Source: a virus
Strand: one strand, 5' to 3'
Length of the DNA stretch: 26,035 nucleotides
Virus record (IMG/VR): IMGVR_UViG_3300034117_000826
Span: 1 to 26,035 of that record
Shown here: piece after piece, positions 11,938 through 20,900 of the stretch
Layout: each line of letters opens with the position of its first letter
Position numbering within the stretch: the stretch's first letter is position 1
The notes under the pieces: model-generated
What the model was told of the DNA's origin: nothing
What the model saw: the letters and a program-made list of their open reading frames with translations, nothing else
Database searches by the model: none
Position numbers and translations under genes: made by a program

Positions 11938-12357
11938 TTGATAAGCAAAGCAATTATGGCAATCGCCATACTCTTGGGTGGCACAACCCCCCAAGAACCA
12001 AGACCAATAAGCAATCACCCTAAAGCACCAAAAACAGCCAAATGCCCACAGTTTTGGGAAACAGCGTTAAACGTCGGGTGGAAACAAAAAGACCTAAAAA
12101 CCCTTGACATGATTATGTTCAGGGAGTCCAGGTGCATGCCTTCGGCATTTAACAGCAAAGACCCTTCTGGGGGCTCTAGAGGGCTAGTTCAGATAAATGG
12201 CTTCTGGACACCATGGTTACACCAACAAGGCGTCCTAAAGCATCCTGAGACGTCTCAAGCGCTGTTTAATCCAGCAATCAACCTGCTGTCTGCGTTGCAC
12301 ATCTACAACTATGGAATTGACAGATATAACAACGGATGGGGTCCTTGGGGTACTTGA
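11938..12357 (+). CDS. Lytic transglycosylase (SLT-like), exported, TTG start
   Basis: A 139-aa protein. From TTG it opens with ISKAIMAIAILLGG, an N-terminal hydrophobic signal or anchor. Catalytic Glu is in FRESRCMP; downstream come DPSGGSRGLVQIN and the end NNGWGPWGT, the usual pattern of small actinobacterial and actinophage SLT-type muramidases that cut glycan between MurNAc and GlcNAc with anhydro-product formation. Length fits a stand-alone catalytic domain. It lies at the end of the early accessory operon, not with the late lysin, so it may act on the wall during entry or synthesis, or assist lysis. Its stop codon overlaps the -35 box of the replication promoter. Confidence 0.82.
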   Translation: MISKAIMAIAILLGGTTPQEPRPISNHPKAPKTAKCPQFWETALNVGWKQKDLKTLDMIMFRESRCMPSAFNSKDPSGGSRGLVQINGFWTPWLHQQGVLKHPETSQALFNPAINLLSALHIYNYGIDRYNNGWGPWGT

Positions 12358-12383
12358 CAACATTCTAAAAACGTATGTATAAT
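12354..12383 (+). promoter_or_regulatory. Consensus sigma-70/SigA-type promoter for the replication operon
   Basis: TTGACA (12354-12359), 18-bp spacer, TATAAT (12378-12383): both boxes match the consensus. Transcription would begin near 12390 and give a leader of about 55 nt. It is the only textbook promoter seen in the window. Confidence 0.75.
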
Positions 12384-12407
12384 GTCTTTACAGGTATAAG
12401 CCACTGA

Positions 12408-12428
12408 GCACCACCCCCAAGGTGGTGC
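12408..12428 (+). repeat. Leader hairpin of the replication operon
   Basis: GCACCACC, loop CCCAA, GGTGGTGC: 8 exact pairs within the predicted leader, ending 6 nt before AAGGAGA. Too close to the start to be a terminator of the previous gene alone; it may stabilise the message or control translation. Confidence 0.6.
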
Positions 12429-12444
12429 GCAACAAGGAGAACCA

Positions 12445-13278
12445 ATGAGAATCGAAAATAACAAAATCTTCATCCGCCAATCTTGGCTGGGTGATGCGCT
12501 GATGTGCCCTGAACGTGCAAGGCTTTCCGCCTTGCACCCCGAGTCTCGCAAAGAAAACGACTCAGCCATGATGGGTACTGCCTGTCACACTGGCATTGAA
12601 GCTGTGCTAAACGAAGAAGTAGAACCTCAACACATGGGAGACCATGCTGTTGAATCTTTCCGTTGGAAAGAAAAAGAACTTGTTGAAGCTGGTAAAGCAA
12701 TCAACATTACCAACACCAATCCATCTCACTGGAACACACACATTCGTTCAATGTGCGATGCATGGTTGCGAGACATCTACCCAAATGTGCCACTGGGTGG
12801 CACATCAGAGTTCAAGTTCTCTACTCAAGTAGGAATGCTTGATGACTACGAACTTCACTTTGAAGGAACCATGGATTACTTTCATCAAGAAAGTATTTGG
12901 GATTGGAAAACTGCTGCACGTAAATATTACCAAGCAGAAAAACAAACACAAAATATCCAATCATCGATTTACACCAAAGCAGCATATGAAATGGGCATGA
13001 TTGATTATCCTGCCACTTTCAAATTTGGTGTCATGATTCGCAATGCGTCCAGTACCGGACAAATTGTGAGTGTCAGCAGAACAGAAGCCCATGGCAACTG
13101 GATTGTTGAACAAGCAACAGCATTAGCACGAACAGTGTTGATGTATAACAACAACACATCGGGTGGTCGATGGCTTGCCAATGACCAACACTTTCTCTGT
13201 TCACAGAGATGGTGCCCAGTGTGGGACAAATGCAAGGGGAGTTATTTAGGCTCCGATAACGCCGAGGAGGCAGAGTAA
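12445..13278 (+). CDS. Cas4/RecB-like PD-(D/E)XK nuclease with iron-sulfur cysteines
   Basis: A 277-aa protein. C21 in MCPERAR and C252, C257, C263 near the end form the four-Cys set that holds [4Fe-4S] in Cas4/AddB-type nucleases. Active-site motifs are GTACHTGIE (H48), FEGTMD (D144), WDWK (D153, K155) and the QxxxY motif (Q172-Y176). Such enzymes are 5'-3' single-strand exonucleases; in phages they take part in recombination and DNA processing. AAGGAGA is 4-5 nt before the ATG. It is the first gene of the replication operon and its stop overlaps the next start by 1 nt. Confidence 0.88.
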   Translation: MRIENNKIFIRQSWLGDALMCPERARLSALHPESRKENDSAMMGTACHTGIEAVLNEEVEPQHMGDHAVESFRWKEKELVEAGKAINITNTNPSHWNTHIRSMCDAWLRDIYPNVPLGGTSEFKFSTQVGMLDDYELHFEGTMDYFHQESIWDWKTAARKYYQAEKQTQNIQSSIYTKAAYEMGMIDYPATFKFGVMIRNASSTGQIVSVSRTEAHGNWIVEQATALARTVLMYNNNTSGGRWLANDQHFLCSQRWCPVWDKCKGSYLGSDNAEEAE

Positions 13279-13700
13279 TGGATAAAGATAAAGCCATAAT
13301 CACGCAAGTCTGTGCAAAAATTGCAGCAGACTTGACAGACAAAACCAAAGAGATGGATGCTCGCCTTAGCGAGTATGCAGTACTCTTCTCAACCATCAAA
13401 GACATTGTGTTTGACGAAATTTTCGGTGACACATCAGCAGCACAAGAAACAACAACGAACAACGTTGTCCAGATGGTTCAGTCCTCATTCGCAGGAAGCG
13501 AAGCAGTTTCCTCGGGTGGGTCAGTAAGTATCAAAGGCACAACACACGGTCCAATCCCTGAATGGCTTATCAAAGCCTGCAAGCGTGATGGCGTGACAGA
13601 AGTATGGGACAACCGTGACGGTTTGGCAGAAAATCCAAAGCGTCCTTCGTTCCGTGCTACAACTGGAGAAAAGTCCTACTGGCCACCACGAGGTAAGTAA
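13278..13700 (+). CDS. 140-aa protein of the replication module, function unknown
   Basis: N-terminal helices (DKDKAIITQVCAKIAADL) and a Gly/Ser-rich linker (VSSGGSVSIKG) lead to a compact C-terminal part, IPEWLIKACKRDGVTEVWDNR, then KRPSFRATTGEKSYWPPRGK. The basic, Trp-rich tail could contact single-stranded DNA, and its position between nuclease and helicase fits a recombination mediator or single-strand-binding helper. No clear family. Coupled by 1-nt overlaps on both sides. Confidence 0.65.
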   Translation: MDKDKAIITQVCAKIAADLTDKTKEMDARLSEYAVLFSTIKDIVFDEIFGDTSAAQETTTNNVVQMVQSSFAGSEAVSSGGSVSIKGTTHGPIPEWLIKACKRDGVTEVWDNRDGLAENPKRPSFRATTGEKSYWPPRGK

Positions 13701-14734
13701 TGAAAATGTCCGCAGAAGAAATTGCTGCGGGCTGGGAAATGGTGGGGAAGCACAATGCTTCCCCACTTCCCGAAAACCGAATGTATACACCATTAGGTGA
13801 ATCAGTTGACTCGTTCGTCAGATGGGCTCAGTCCCCTCAAGAACGCATCAACCTCGGTATAGCTCGCATAGACGCAGAGATGCGTGGAATTGCACCAGGC
13901 GAAGTCGCCATGGTGCTGGGGTTCGCACACGGTGGCAAAACATTATTACTACTTCACATGCTGCGCAATAACCGCGACAAGCATGTCGCGCTCTTTATCC
14001 CTGACGAACCAAGAGAACTTGTTCTCATCAAACTTACTTGCATCACTCATAACATCGACGCCAGAGTTCTTGAGCAACGAGTCGCACAACACGACCAAGA
14101 AGCAATAGACCTACTAAGACAAACAGCAAACGAAGACTACCCCAACCTCGCAGTCTTTGACCAATCTCTCACCATCTCAGACATGGAACGTGGCTACAAC
14201 GAACTGTGCGATGTATGGAATCAATCACCAGAACTTGTTGTCGTGGACTTCCTAGACCTCATCCAAGCAGGTGAAACTGTACCCGACAAAGCCAACTTCC
14301 TCAAAGGCTTTGGTCGCAAACATGATGTTCCACTTCTTGTGCTACACCAAACTTCAAGACACGCAGGTGCTGATGGTAGAAAACCTACTATGAGTTCAGG
14401 TGCCTTCGGTGGCGAGCAACAAGCAACAGCAATCCTTGGTGTTCGCAGACGCAAGTATGAAATTCAAACAGAAATCAATGAACTCATCGAAAAACTTAAT
14501 CGCAGTAGTTCCGAACGCTTACAAGAGCGTTTGGAGTATCTGCGTTATGAAGCAAAAATTCACGAACATACCGTGACAATCAACTTGCTCAAGAACAAAC
14601 GTCCTGCTGGGCAACTTGTTGATGATGTTGACTTTGAACTCAACGCCATGACAGGTCGCCTACGAGAACTCAACGGTGAACTACCACGACAATACAAGCA
14701 GATGGGACTTGAATATGAGCAACCATATGAATGA
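13700..14734 (+). CDS. DnaB-type replicative helicase (RecA-fold domain)
   Basis: A 344-aa protein. GEVAMVLGFAHGGKT holds the Walker A (74-81), LVVVDFLDLI the Walker B (about 179-188), and LLVLHQTSRHAG gives the sensor strand with Gln/His typical of the DnaB/RecA-like superfamily 4 helicases. The DnaB N-terminal primase-binding domain is missing, as in several phage helicases. The C-terminus is helical and basic (about 245-320). The primase gene begins inside its last codons, so helicase and primase are made together. It should unwind DNA at the fork. Confidence 0.85.
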   Translation: MKMSAEEIAAGWEMVGKHNASPLPENRMYTPLGESVDSFVRWAQSPQERINLGIARIDAEMRGIAPGEVAMVLGFAHGGKTLLLLHMLRNNRDKHVALFIPDEPRELVLIKLTCITHNIDARVLEQRVAQHDQEAIDLLRQTANEDYPNLAVFDQSLTISDMERGYNELCDVWNQSPELVVVDFLDLIQAGETVPDKANFLKGFGRKHDVPLLVLHQTSRHAGADGRKPTMSSGAFGGEQQATAILGVRRRKYEIQTEINELIEKLNRSSSERLQERLEYLRYEAKIHEHTVTINLLKNKRPAGQLVDDVDFELNAMTGRLRELNGELPRQYKQMGLEYEQPYE

Positions 14735-15623
14735 TGCAATAGAAGAGTTCATGGAACTCTTCCAAGGTCGCACAGATGCGTATGGTACTTGGGAAGGTGG
14801 TTCCGTCAAGGAACCAACCAACTACAAATCATTTGCACGTCATCTGTATGATGAAGAACTCATTGGCATCTACCCACTCAAAGATGACAGCACAGTCAGA
14901 TGGGGTTGTTCAGACATCGATGTAGACGAGATTGACTTAGCCAGAAACCTCCAGTTAGCATTACAGTCACAAGGCATACCAGCCTTCATAGAAAAAACAG
15001 TTCGTGGATACCACATCTGGGTGTTCGCTTCAGAGTGGGTTCCTGCACCAATAATGCGTAGAGCCTTTTTGGCTGCGCACGAAGCAATCAATCTAGTTGC
15101 TAAGGAAGTAAACCCAAAACAAGAACAAGCAAAAGATGTAGGTAATTATGTCAGGCTACCGTATCCCGGAGCAATGGCAACACCACCAGCCAATCGCTAC
15201 ATGATTGACGATGCAGACATGCCAATAGAACTCGGCACATTCCTTGCAGAAGCTCTAGACAACAGGGTCACAGCAAACATGCTGCGACCTCTAGCAGAAA
15301 AACACAGACCAAGAGCCAAGGCAACTATGGAGAATCTAGATGTATCAGCATCAGTAGAAGAAGCCTTGCGTCACTGCTCACGGCACATCAAAGCAATCTG
15401 GTACGGTGGACCTCTACCCAACCAAGACAGGTCTAACACGCTTTGCATGCTTGCACATCGAATGTGTGACTATAATGTTCCTATGAATCTTGCCTACATC
15501 GTTCTTGTTGATGCCGACAAACGGTGGGGTAAATTTCATCTGCGTGAAGATTGCGTAGAACAACTCGTCAAAATCATTGAAGACACCTACGGTGAATTCA
15601 CGACAGGAGCATTCAGAGCATGA
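14715..15623 (+). CDS. Archaeo-eukaryotic-type primase (AEP)
   Basis: A 302-aa protein. WGCSDIDVD (63-71) carries the catalytic acidic pair, EKTVRGYHIWVF (93-104) the conserved His-containing strand, and GNYVRLPYPG (near 150) the third motif of the AEP superfamily, as in TOTE-type and phage primases. It would make primers, and some members also polymerise DNA. The C-terminal region (about 200-302, with HRMCDYNVPMN) looks like a PriCT-style helical domain. The start has GGGA 7 nt upstream; ATG at 14727 is an alternative. No separate DNA polymerase lies in this window. Its end couples to RusA as ATGA. Confidence 0.8.
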   Translation: MSNHMNDAIEEFMELFQGRTDAYGTWEGGSVKEPTNYKSFARHLYDEELIGIYPLKDDSTVRWGCSDIDVDEIDLARNLQLALQSQGIPAFIEKTVRGYHIWVFASEWVPAPIMRRAFLAAHEAINLVAKEVNPKQEQAKDVGNYVRLPYPGAMATPPANRYMIDDADMPIELGTFLAEALDNRVTANMLRPLAEKHRPRAKATMENLDVSASVEEALRHCSRHIKAIWYGGPLPNQDRSNTLCMLAHRMCDYNVPMNLAYIVLVDADKRWGKFHLREDCVEQLVKIIEDTYGEFTTGAFRA

Positions 15624-15982
15624 AAGAATATATATTCAATCAAGTGTTCGCACTTCGTCCAAAAGCAAAAGCAAGACCAAGAGTCACAAAAACTGGTCAT
15701 GCATACACACACCCTGCTACACGTGAATACGAAAAAACAATCAAAGGAATGTACACAGGGCCGCTCTTTGAAAAAGGTCTACTGTCAGTAAAGCTTCGCT
15801 TTACAGTTGAAGGTACAGAAATACAAATAGAACCAGTCATGCACAATCCACTTGTTGAAGGTCCACTCAGCAAACTCACAGGTGACTTAGACAACTACGC
15901 CAAAGCTGTACTTGATGCGCTCAACGGCACCGCATACACCGATGACAAACAAATTGTCTGTCTGTATGTGGAAAAAGCATGA
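15620..15982 (+). CDS. rusA: RusA-type Holliday junction resolvase
   Basis: A 120-aa protein of the usual RusA length. KAKARPRVT, an AYTHPATREYE segment and GDLDNYAKAVLDALNG (around 89-104) with TDDKQI are the family motifs; the Asp residues coordinate metal for cutting four-way junctions. It ends abruptly at YVEKA, which is slightly short, but the catalytic part is complete. Coupled by ATGA overlaps to the primase and to the next gene. It would resolve replication or recombination branches before packaging. Confidence 0.88.
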   Translation: MKEYIFNQVFALRPKAKARPRVTKTGHAYTHPATREYEKTIKGMYTGPLFEKGLLSVKLRFTVEGTEIQIEPVMHNPLVEGPLSKLTGDLDNYAKAVLDALNGTAYTDDKQIVCLYVEKA

Positions 15983-16422
15983 AAGACAATCGTTGGGACA
16001 TTCCAGCAACGCAACAATACAACTTCAAAAATGATTTGCAATTCGGTAAAAAGGGTGAGCAGATAACCAAAGACTTCCTCACCGCAATATCCACAGGTTC
16101 CTTTGAAGTAAAAACTGACCGTTATCGTAATGGTCGGATGGTTGTGGAAACACAACAGAACCCACGAAACACCGGATGGAAACCATCGGGTGTAGAAGTA
16201 ACCCTCGCAGACTGGTGGGTTTACGTATATGCCCTAGACGGAAGCCTTGTAGTTATTAAGGTGGAACGATTAAAGAGGTATATACAGACATTATCAGACA
16301 AACGTCTAAAAAACTTTGCCCCAATGTCAAACAATCCAACTAAAGGGTTTCTACTACTACCAGAAGAAGTGATGGACATGATAACAAATCCTCTATACGA
16401 TACTCCAGGTGCCGAGCAATAA
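15979..16422 (+). CDS. PD-(D/E)XK-like endonuclease
   Basis: A 147-aa protein. FGKKGEQITKDFL gives the N-terminal helix with Glu, SFEVKTDRYRNGRMVVETQ supplies an ExK strand and a second Glu-Thr-Gln strand, followed by WWVYVYALDG and LKRYIQ. This order fits a small PD-(D/E)XK nuclease of the kind often next to RusA in phage genomes. Whether it nicks branched DNA or protects or degrades host DNA cannot be told. Metal-binding residues seem intact, but the assignment is from pattern only. Confidence 0.68.
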   Translation: MKDNRWDIPATQQYNFKNDLQFGKKGEQITKDFLTAISTGSFEVKTDRYRNGRMVVETQQNPRNTGWKPSGVEVTLADWWVYVYALDGSLVVIKVERLKRYIQTLSDKRLKNFAPMSNNPTKGFLLLPEEVMDMITNPLYDTPGAEQ

Positions 16423-16798
16423 GGAAGTTCCCCTTACTCCATTTCACGAAGTAACTATCCGTGGACCTAGGAGGCCCGAAACGCCGATGGAGGCGTTGAT
16501 GCAGGCTGCCCCAGGTGAAGACGTCAGAGAGTCTGTAGTAGAGTTGCAACCCTTCAGAGAAGCGGTTGCTAGTTGTATTGAAAAGCTCAATGAACAAGAA
16601 CGCTTTATTATTGATGCAGTCAATACAGAAATGATTTCGTTAGAAGAACTAGGTGAAAGATTGGGGGTAACTAAAACTCATGCTTGGAGATTAAGGAACT
16701 CCGCAATGGATAGCCTCAGAAAAATTATGTTACAGGACCCCACGGTACTAGAAAGATTGAGAAGCAATGATGAGACGACAGATTACGGTGGGATTTGA
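16409..16798 (+). CDS. Stand-alone sigma-70 region 4-like protein
   Basis: A 129-aa protein. Residues about 49-107 (FREAVASCIEKLNEQERFII, then LEELGERLGVTKTHAWRLRN) match the region 4 helix-turn-helix of sigma-70, which reads the -35 box and contacts RNA polymerase beta-flap and activators. Region 2 is absent. The frame opens at GTG, overlapping the previous stop by 14 nt; an AGGAGG at about 16468 is 12 nt before an in-frame ATG at residue 27, so a shorter form is possible. The N-terminal 45 residues are Pro/Glu-rich and disordered. It may redirect RNA polymerase or dock with the phage WhiB. Confidence 0.75.
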   Translation: MPSNKEVPLTPFHEVTIRGPRRPETPMEALMQAAPGEDVRESVVELQPFREAVASCIEKLNEQERFIIDAVNTEMISLEELGERLGVTKTHAWRLRNSAMDSLRKIMLQDPTVLERLRSNDETTDYGGI

Positions 16799-16964
16799 CA
16801 ATGAAGTCAATATATATGAAGTTGCTGAGGTACTTAAAAAATACTTCGGAGAGACGCTCATTGGACACGGTGTACTTGAGAACGGATTACCGCAAGGATG
16901 TTTATACATCACTAACCCAAAAAGAAAGAAACGATATGTCGAACGACCACAACTGGATTCATGA
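16767..16964 (+). CDS. 65-aa protein, function unknown
   Basis: Starts at ATGATG with TTGAGAAG upstream and overlaps the end of the sigma-like gene by 32 nt. It reads as a small alpha/beta protein: MMRRQITVGFDNEVN, YEVAEVLKKYFGETLIGHG, then a basic end (NPKRKKRYVERPQLDS). The overlap and lack of a family make this moderate. Confidence 0.55.
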   Translation: MMRRQITVGFDNEVNIYEVAEVLKKYFGETLIGHGVLENGLPQGCLYITNPKRKKRYVERPQLDS

Positions 16965-17229
16965 TATTATCCCTCGCGCACAGGTAGATGCCATGAATAA
17001 AAATGGCGATGCAATGGTTGACAACATGAAGAATGGTGTCAATCTCATGATTAGCGCATCTAATCAGTCAGCCATTGAATTGTGCAAAGCTTGGGAACTA
17101 ACCAAAAACGGATACGAAGATGGCTTTGAATCAATTGCATACTTTATCAACGGTCTAATATCTGCCCTAGAACTATACTTGTCAGAAGAAAACATTGACC
17201 CATACGAGGAGCATGATGAAACCAATTAA
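16936..17229 (+). CDS. 97-aa helical protein, function unknown
   Basis: Start chosen at MSNDHNWIHDIIPRAQVD, preceded by an AG-rich stretch; a start 141 nt further upstream would run through the previous gene. The protein is helical: MNKNGDAMVDNMKNGVNLM, ISASNQSAIELCKAWELT, and an acidic end (SEENIDPYEEHDETN). Helix density suggests a small oligomer. No family recognised. Confidence 0.6.
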   Translation: MSNDHNWIHDIIPRAQVDAMNKNGDAMVDNMKNGVNLMISASNQSAIELCKAWELTKNGYEDGFESIAYFINGLISALELYLSEENIDPYEEHDETN

Positions 17230-17605
17230 ATGTAAATGGGATTTAGTATCAGTCCATTGGACAGATGCTTTTGATGGTGAAAACGGTTGGACGGACATCA
17301 AGGAATACAAACCATATCCACGCACAGTTGTAACTGTAGGGTGGCTATGGCCCGACTGTCTAGAAGGACATGTCACGCTAGTGACATCGTACTTCCCTGA
17401 TGAGATAGAAAATATAAAAACAGTTGGTATGCCAACACACATCCCTAACGGGATGGTGATTTCACAAACAGTTCTTAAACAGGCTTCGGTTTTTCTTCCT
17501 GAAGCACAGGTGCGGGAATTACAAGTTGAGCAAATGCTTTCCGCATTTTCTCGGCGGAGTCAGCCATCTCTGGAGAAACTTCCGCATGAAGCCAATCACC
17601 CTTAG
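17216..17605 (+). CDS. Conserved phage protein of unknown function with an antisense tail
   Basis: Start at MKPIKCKWDLVSVHW, just after GAGGAG; the adjacent upstream ATG is an alternative. The first 85 residues (PYPRTVVTVGWLW, GHVTLVTSYFPDE, HIPNGMVISQTV) match a small conserved phage protein that normally ends near MVIS. Here the frame runs on for about 45 residues (QASVFLPEAQVRELQVEQML) that lie opposite the C-terminus of the endolysin gene. The tail may be non-functional read-through after loss of a stop codon. It is the last early gene. Confidence 0.65.
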   Translation: MKPIKCKWDLVSVHWTDAFDGENGWTDIKEYKPYPRTVVTVGWLWPDCLEGHVTLVTSYFPDEIENIKTVGMPTHIPNGMVISQTVLKQASVFLPEAQVRELQVEQMLSAFSRRSQPSLEKLPHEANHP

Positions 17606-17996
17606 GGGCTCCGTGAATTGTTTCCTTCTTGTAGTTTGACCAAGCGTCTCTATCGCACATCCATGCACGACCGTGTGGTGCTGGGAAATAATCAAACAAT
17701 GCTTCTAGTCCAAGCAGGTCTGCATTGTCAACAAGTAACTTACACATGCGTACAGCCTCGCGGCGTCCATTGGGGACGCCCTTACCTTTGCCCATGTTGC
17801 GGTAAGAAAAATCTACAGCCCTGCCTGTTGCATGAACACTCAGGGATTCTTTTCCACGCATAGTGCGAACACCAAAATCGCCGTTGTTCCAGAAAGCACC
17901 GTTACCAAGTTTAATTACTTCTTCAATAAACACTTTCATTCCTGGGCGCAAGCCTTTGGCTGCGCCATCTTTGTTGCCTGTGTATTGCCGTTTCAT
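17475..17996 (-). CDS. Endolysin, peptidase M15-like (D,D-carboxypeptidase fold)
   Basis: A 173-aa protein. SLSVHATGRAVDFSY holds H55 and D62, and DWLHAEV holds H137: the three zinc ligands of the M15/VanY-type peptidases that cut peptide cross-links. A central block (MCKLLVDNADLLGLEALFDY) matches the phage branch of the family. The C-terminus is Pro/Lys/Glu-rich. The start overlaps the giant gene's stop as TAATG, so it is last in the late operon and suited to lysis timing. A cell-wall-binding domain is not obvious. Confidence 0.82.
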   Translation of the reverse strand: MKRQYTGNKDGAAKGLRPGMKVFIEEVIKLGNGAFWNNGDFGVRTMRGKESLSVHATGRAVDFSYRNMGKGKGVPNGRREAVRMCKLLVDNADLLGLEALFDYFPAPHGRAWMCDRDAWSNYKKETIHGAPKGDWLHAEVSPEMADSAEKMRKAFAQLVIPAPVLQEEKPKPV

Positions 17997-20900
17997 TATT
18001 TCTCCTTAGTTTGATATGTACGAACTGGTGAACCAACAAAAGACAACCAAGCATTCTTAGCAGCATCTCCCTCGCTACCAATCAACCTGTCGCCCATCTG
18101 TACGGGTGGGACAAATCCCTTCAATATATGAATAAGTCGTTCCTGTGGGTTATCCAAAGGATTACCAGTAAACACTGACCTACCCAAGAACTCCTCCAAA
18201 GGAATCTTCAACAAGGGATTCAGGTTGTTGGTATAACGGATGGGGTCAAAAAGTTCGCCCAACTGTTGTGGCGTCCTGGTAAAACCTAAGTCTGGAGCAA
18301 GATAAAGATTGTCACCAAATGGCAATTTGATACCACCAATCTCTCGGACAAATGGGGATGGGTACTCAGATGTCTCGTAATCAGGGTCACGCATGTTTCT
18401 CATAATCGAGCGATAAATCTGATATGGCTTAGGATTCAACCATTGGTTCTGCAATTCAAATATCAAGTTGCGTGACGTCCAAAGCCAAAACGGAACAATC
18501 TGTCGCATGACCGCATCTACTTCACTGAGGTCTTCATAATCATAAAACGCACGTTTCGTTCTGGCTTGTGCCATACCAACATCCATTCCGCTTTTAGCAG
18601 AATCAAATCCCAAAACAAATCGGCTATAGTTGTCAGACTCTTGACCCCACTTGGCATTGAATCGCACAAGCTTGTTGTCCCACAAACGTGAACCACCAAC
18701 AGCATCCTTAAAGTCTTCAGTAAAGATTCCACCACCTGAACCAAACATAGACTTTCGTGCAATGCGTAGCACTTCACGAAGTTCAGCTGGCTTACTCAAA
18801 ACCCAATCCTCATACTGCATTCCAGCCCTGGAAGCCTTCATCCAATCGATGTACAAGGGGGTGGCTTCCATCATGTTGCCAAACTCAGCACCCATGAACG
18901 CAAGTTTCACAGCGTTAGCCAATCCGTTACGCACATGAAAACCAGGAGTCATGGTTGCATAAGCCTTAAAGAACTTCGTGTAACTACCTACGTACTTCTG
19001 CATCTCACGAAGATAGGCAGGGTCATCAAAACGCTTTGCTTGATTCCATAATTCAACAAACTCTGGTGAGCCGGCAAGACCAGGATAAATACCATAATCA
19101 CCTTTGACACCCTCGGCGCCGTAAATGCCCCTACTCAAATACTGCCAACCTTCTTCAAGGTCAGGAAAAAACTTACGAACATTACTGGTTGGAAACTGCC
19201 CAACTTGTTGCCCAGCAGCATTAGCAACACGACCGGACTTCTCAATAGTCAAAATAGAATTCTGCAATCCCGCAATCAAACGTTGTTCAATTTCGGTAGA
19301 TTCAAGAACAGCAGCAGCAGCTTTAAACTCCACTTCCAATTGCACTTGACGCACCGCAATGGCTTCCAAATCCTTAAACCCTTTACCACGAGTACCTATA
19401 GTACGAAGCATTTCAAGACCTTCTTCAAGGGTATTAAAACCTTCACTGTAAGAACGAGCAGAAGCAGAAGTGCCTTTGGCACGAGTACGAACTTCAGTGC
19501 GACCTGCAACATCCGGCCTAGATTCATTGTAATACTTACCGTCAATCTTGCTTCTAACACGAGAAGTCTTATTAACACGAACTCCAGGTTTAAAAGCAAC
19601 ACCAACCTCAGTACGAGCAATCATATCCTGTACTTCACGAACACGGTCTTCAAGTCTCTTAATGGTAACAGGGTCGTAAGGTTGCACCAAACCTTTAACA
19701 GAATCAAATTGTGTTTGCAAATCAACAACAAGTTTCTGAGCCTCGATATTCGCAGAACGTGCAGCAGTACGAGCCTTCTTGGTTGACGCATTCGATGCGT
19801 CAACAGTAGTAGATATAGATTCCAAATCAGATTGCAAACGAGCAATCGCCTCTTCGCTAGCAGTCATGGGTCTTGGGGGTGCGTCAACAGTTAAAGATTC
19901 AGGAAGCCGTGGAGCAAGACCAAGTAAGTCAGGAGAATCCACAGTCTCAATAACACCACCAAAAGTATTAGCTTGCTCACTAGTAAAACCATACTCAGAT
20001 GTAGAACGGGCCCACTGTTCGTCACCGTACTCAACAGTTTTCAACCATCGAACAGCAGAAGTTTCATCACCAGGCCTCTGATATATAGCAAAGTAACCAA
20101 GTGCTTTTCTATTATCCTTCGTAGCCTTTTCGTCACCCTGAACAAATGTTGCCTTCATATCATCAGAAGTAATAGGACGCCAACGAACCTCAACCCATTT
20201 GTCAGTAGGACTTAACTGTTGTGCACGAGCATTTCTCGCCGGCAATTTCATGAGACTCATGTCCTCTTTACGAAGATACAAACGACCAGAGGCAGTACCA
20301 TCGTCATATCGACGATAAGTACCAACATTGGAAGGTCGCACATCAGCTTCCATAACAACCTGGTTGGTTTTAGAATCAATAACATTCTTACCAAGAGAAT
20401 CCTTCTTGGGCTTCATCCTAAGTTCGATAGACACAGGCAAACCATTAGAAGAAGCAGCCTTGCGCTGAATACCAAGAGCATCTTCACGAACCTTAATCAT
20501 CTGTCTAATACCATCAGACTTAATCTCAATAGTCTCGACGTCCATACTGCGCATCTGCTTGAGAGTCTCAATCTCATGCAACAACTGTTCGCGCGACTTT
20601 TGCTCAAAAGGAGTGTGAACAATTACATTGTCCACGTCATCTGCAAAACGCTTAGAGTTAGCCAAATCCACTTGAAACTTGTAACTAACGGCATCATCGG
20701 GATTAGTACCAGTAAACTCATATCCAAGCCTGGCCCTGAGTTTATCTAAACTCCTAAAATCAGCAGGACCTTCAGGACCCACACTAACAACATCATTAAT
20801 GGCAGCATCGACCTCAGAACCAAAACTTCTACGTTCAGTATCAATCGAAGCAAGCAGTTCCTTTGAACTATCCTTCTTTAATTCCAAACGAGCAATAGAC

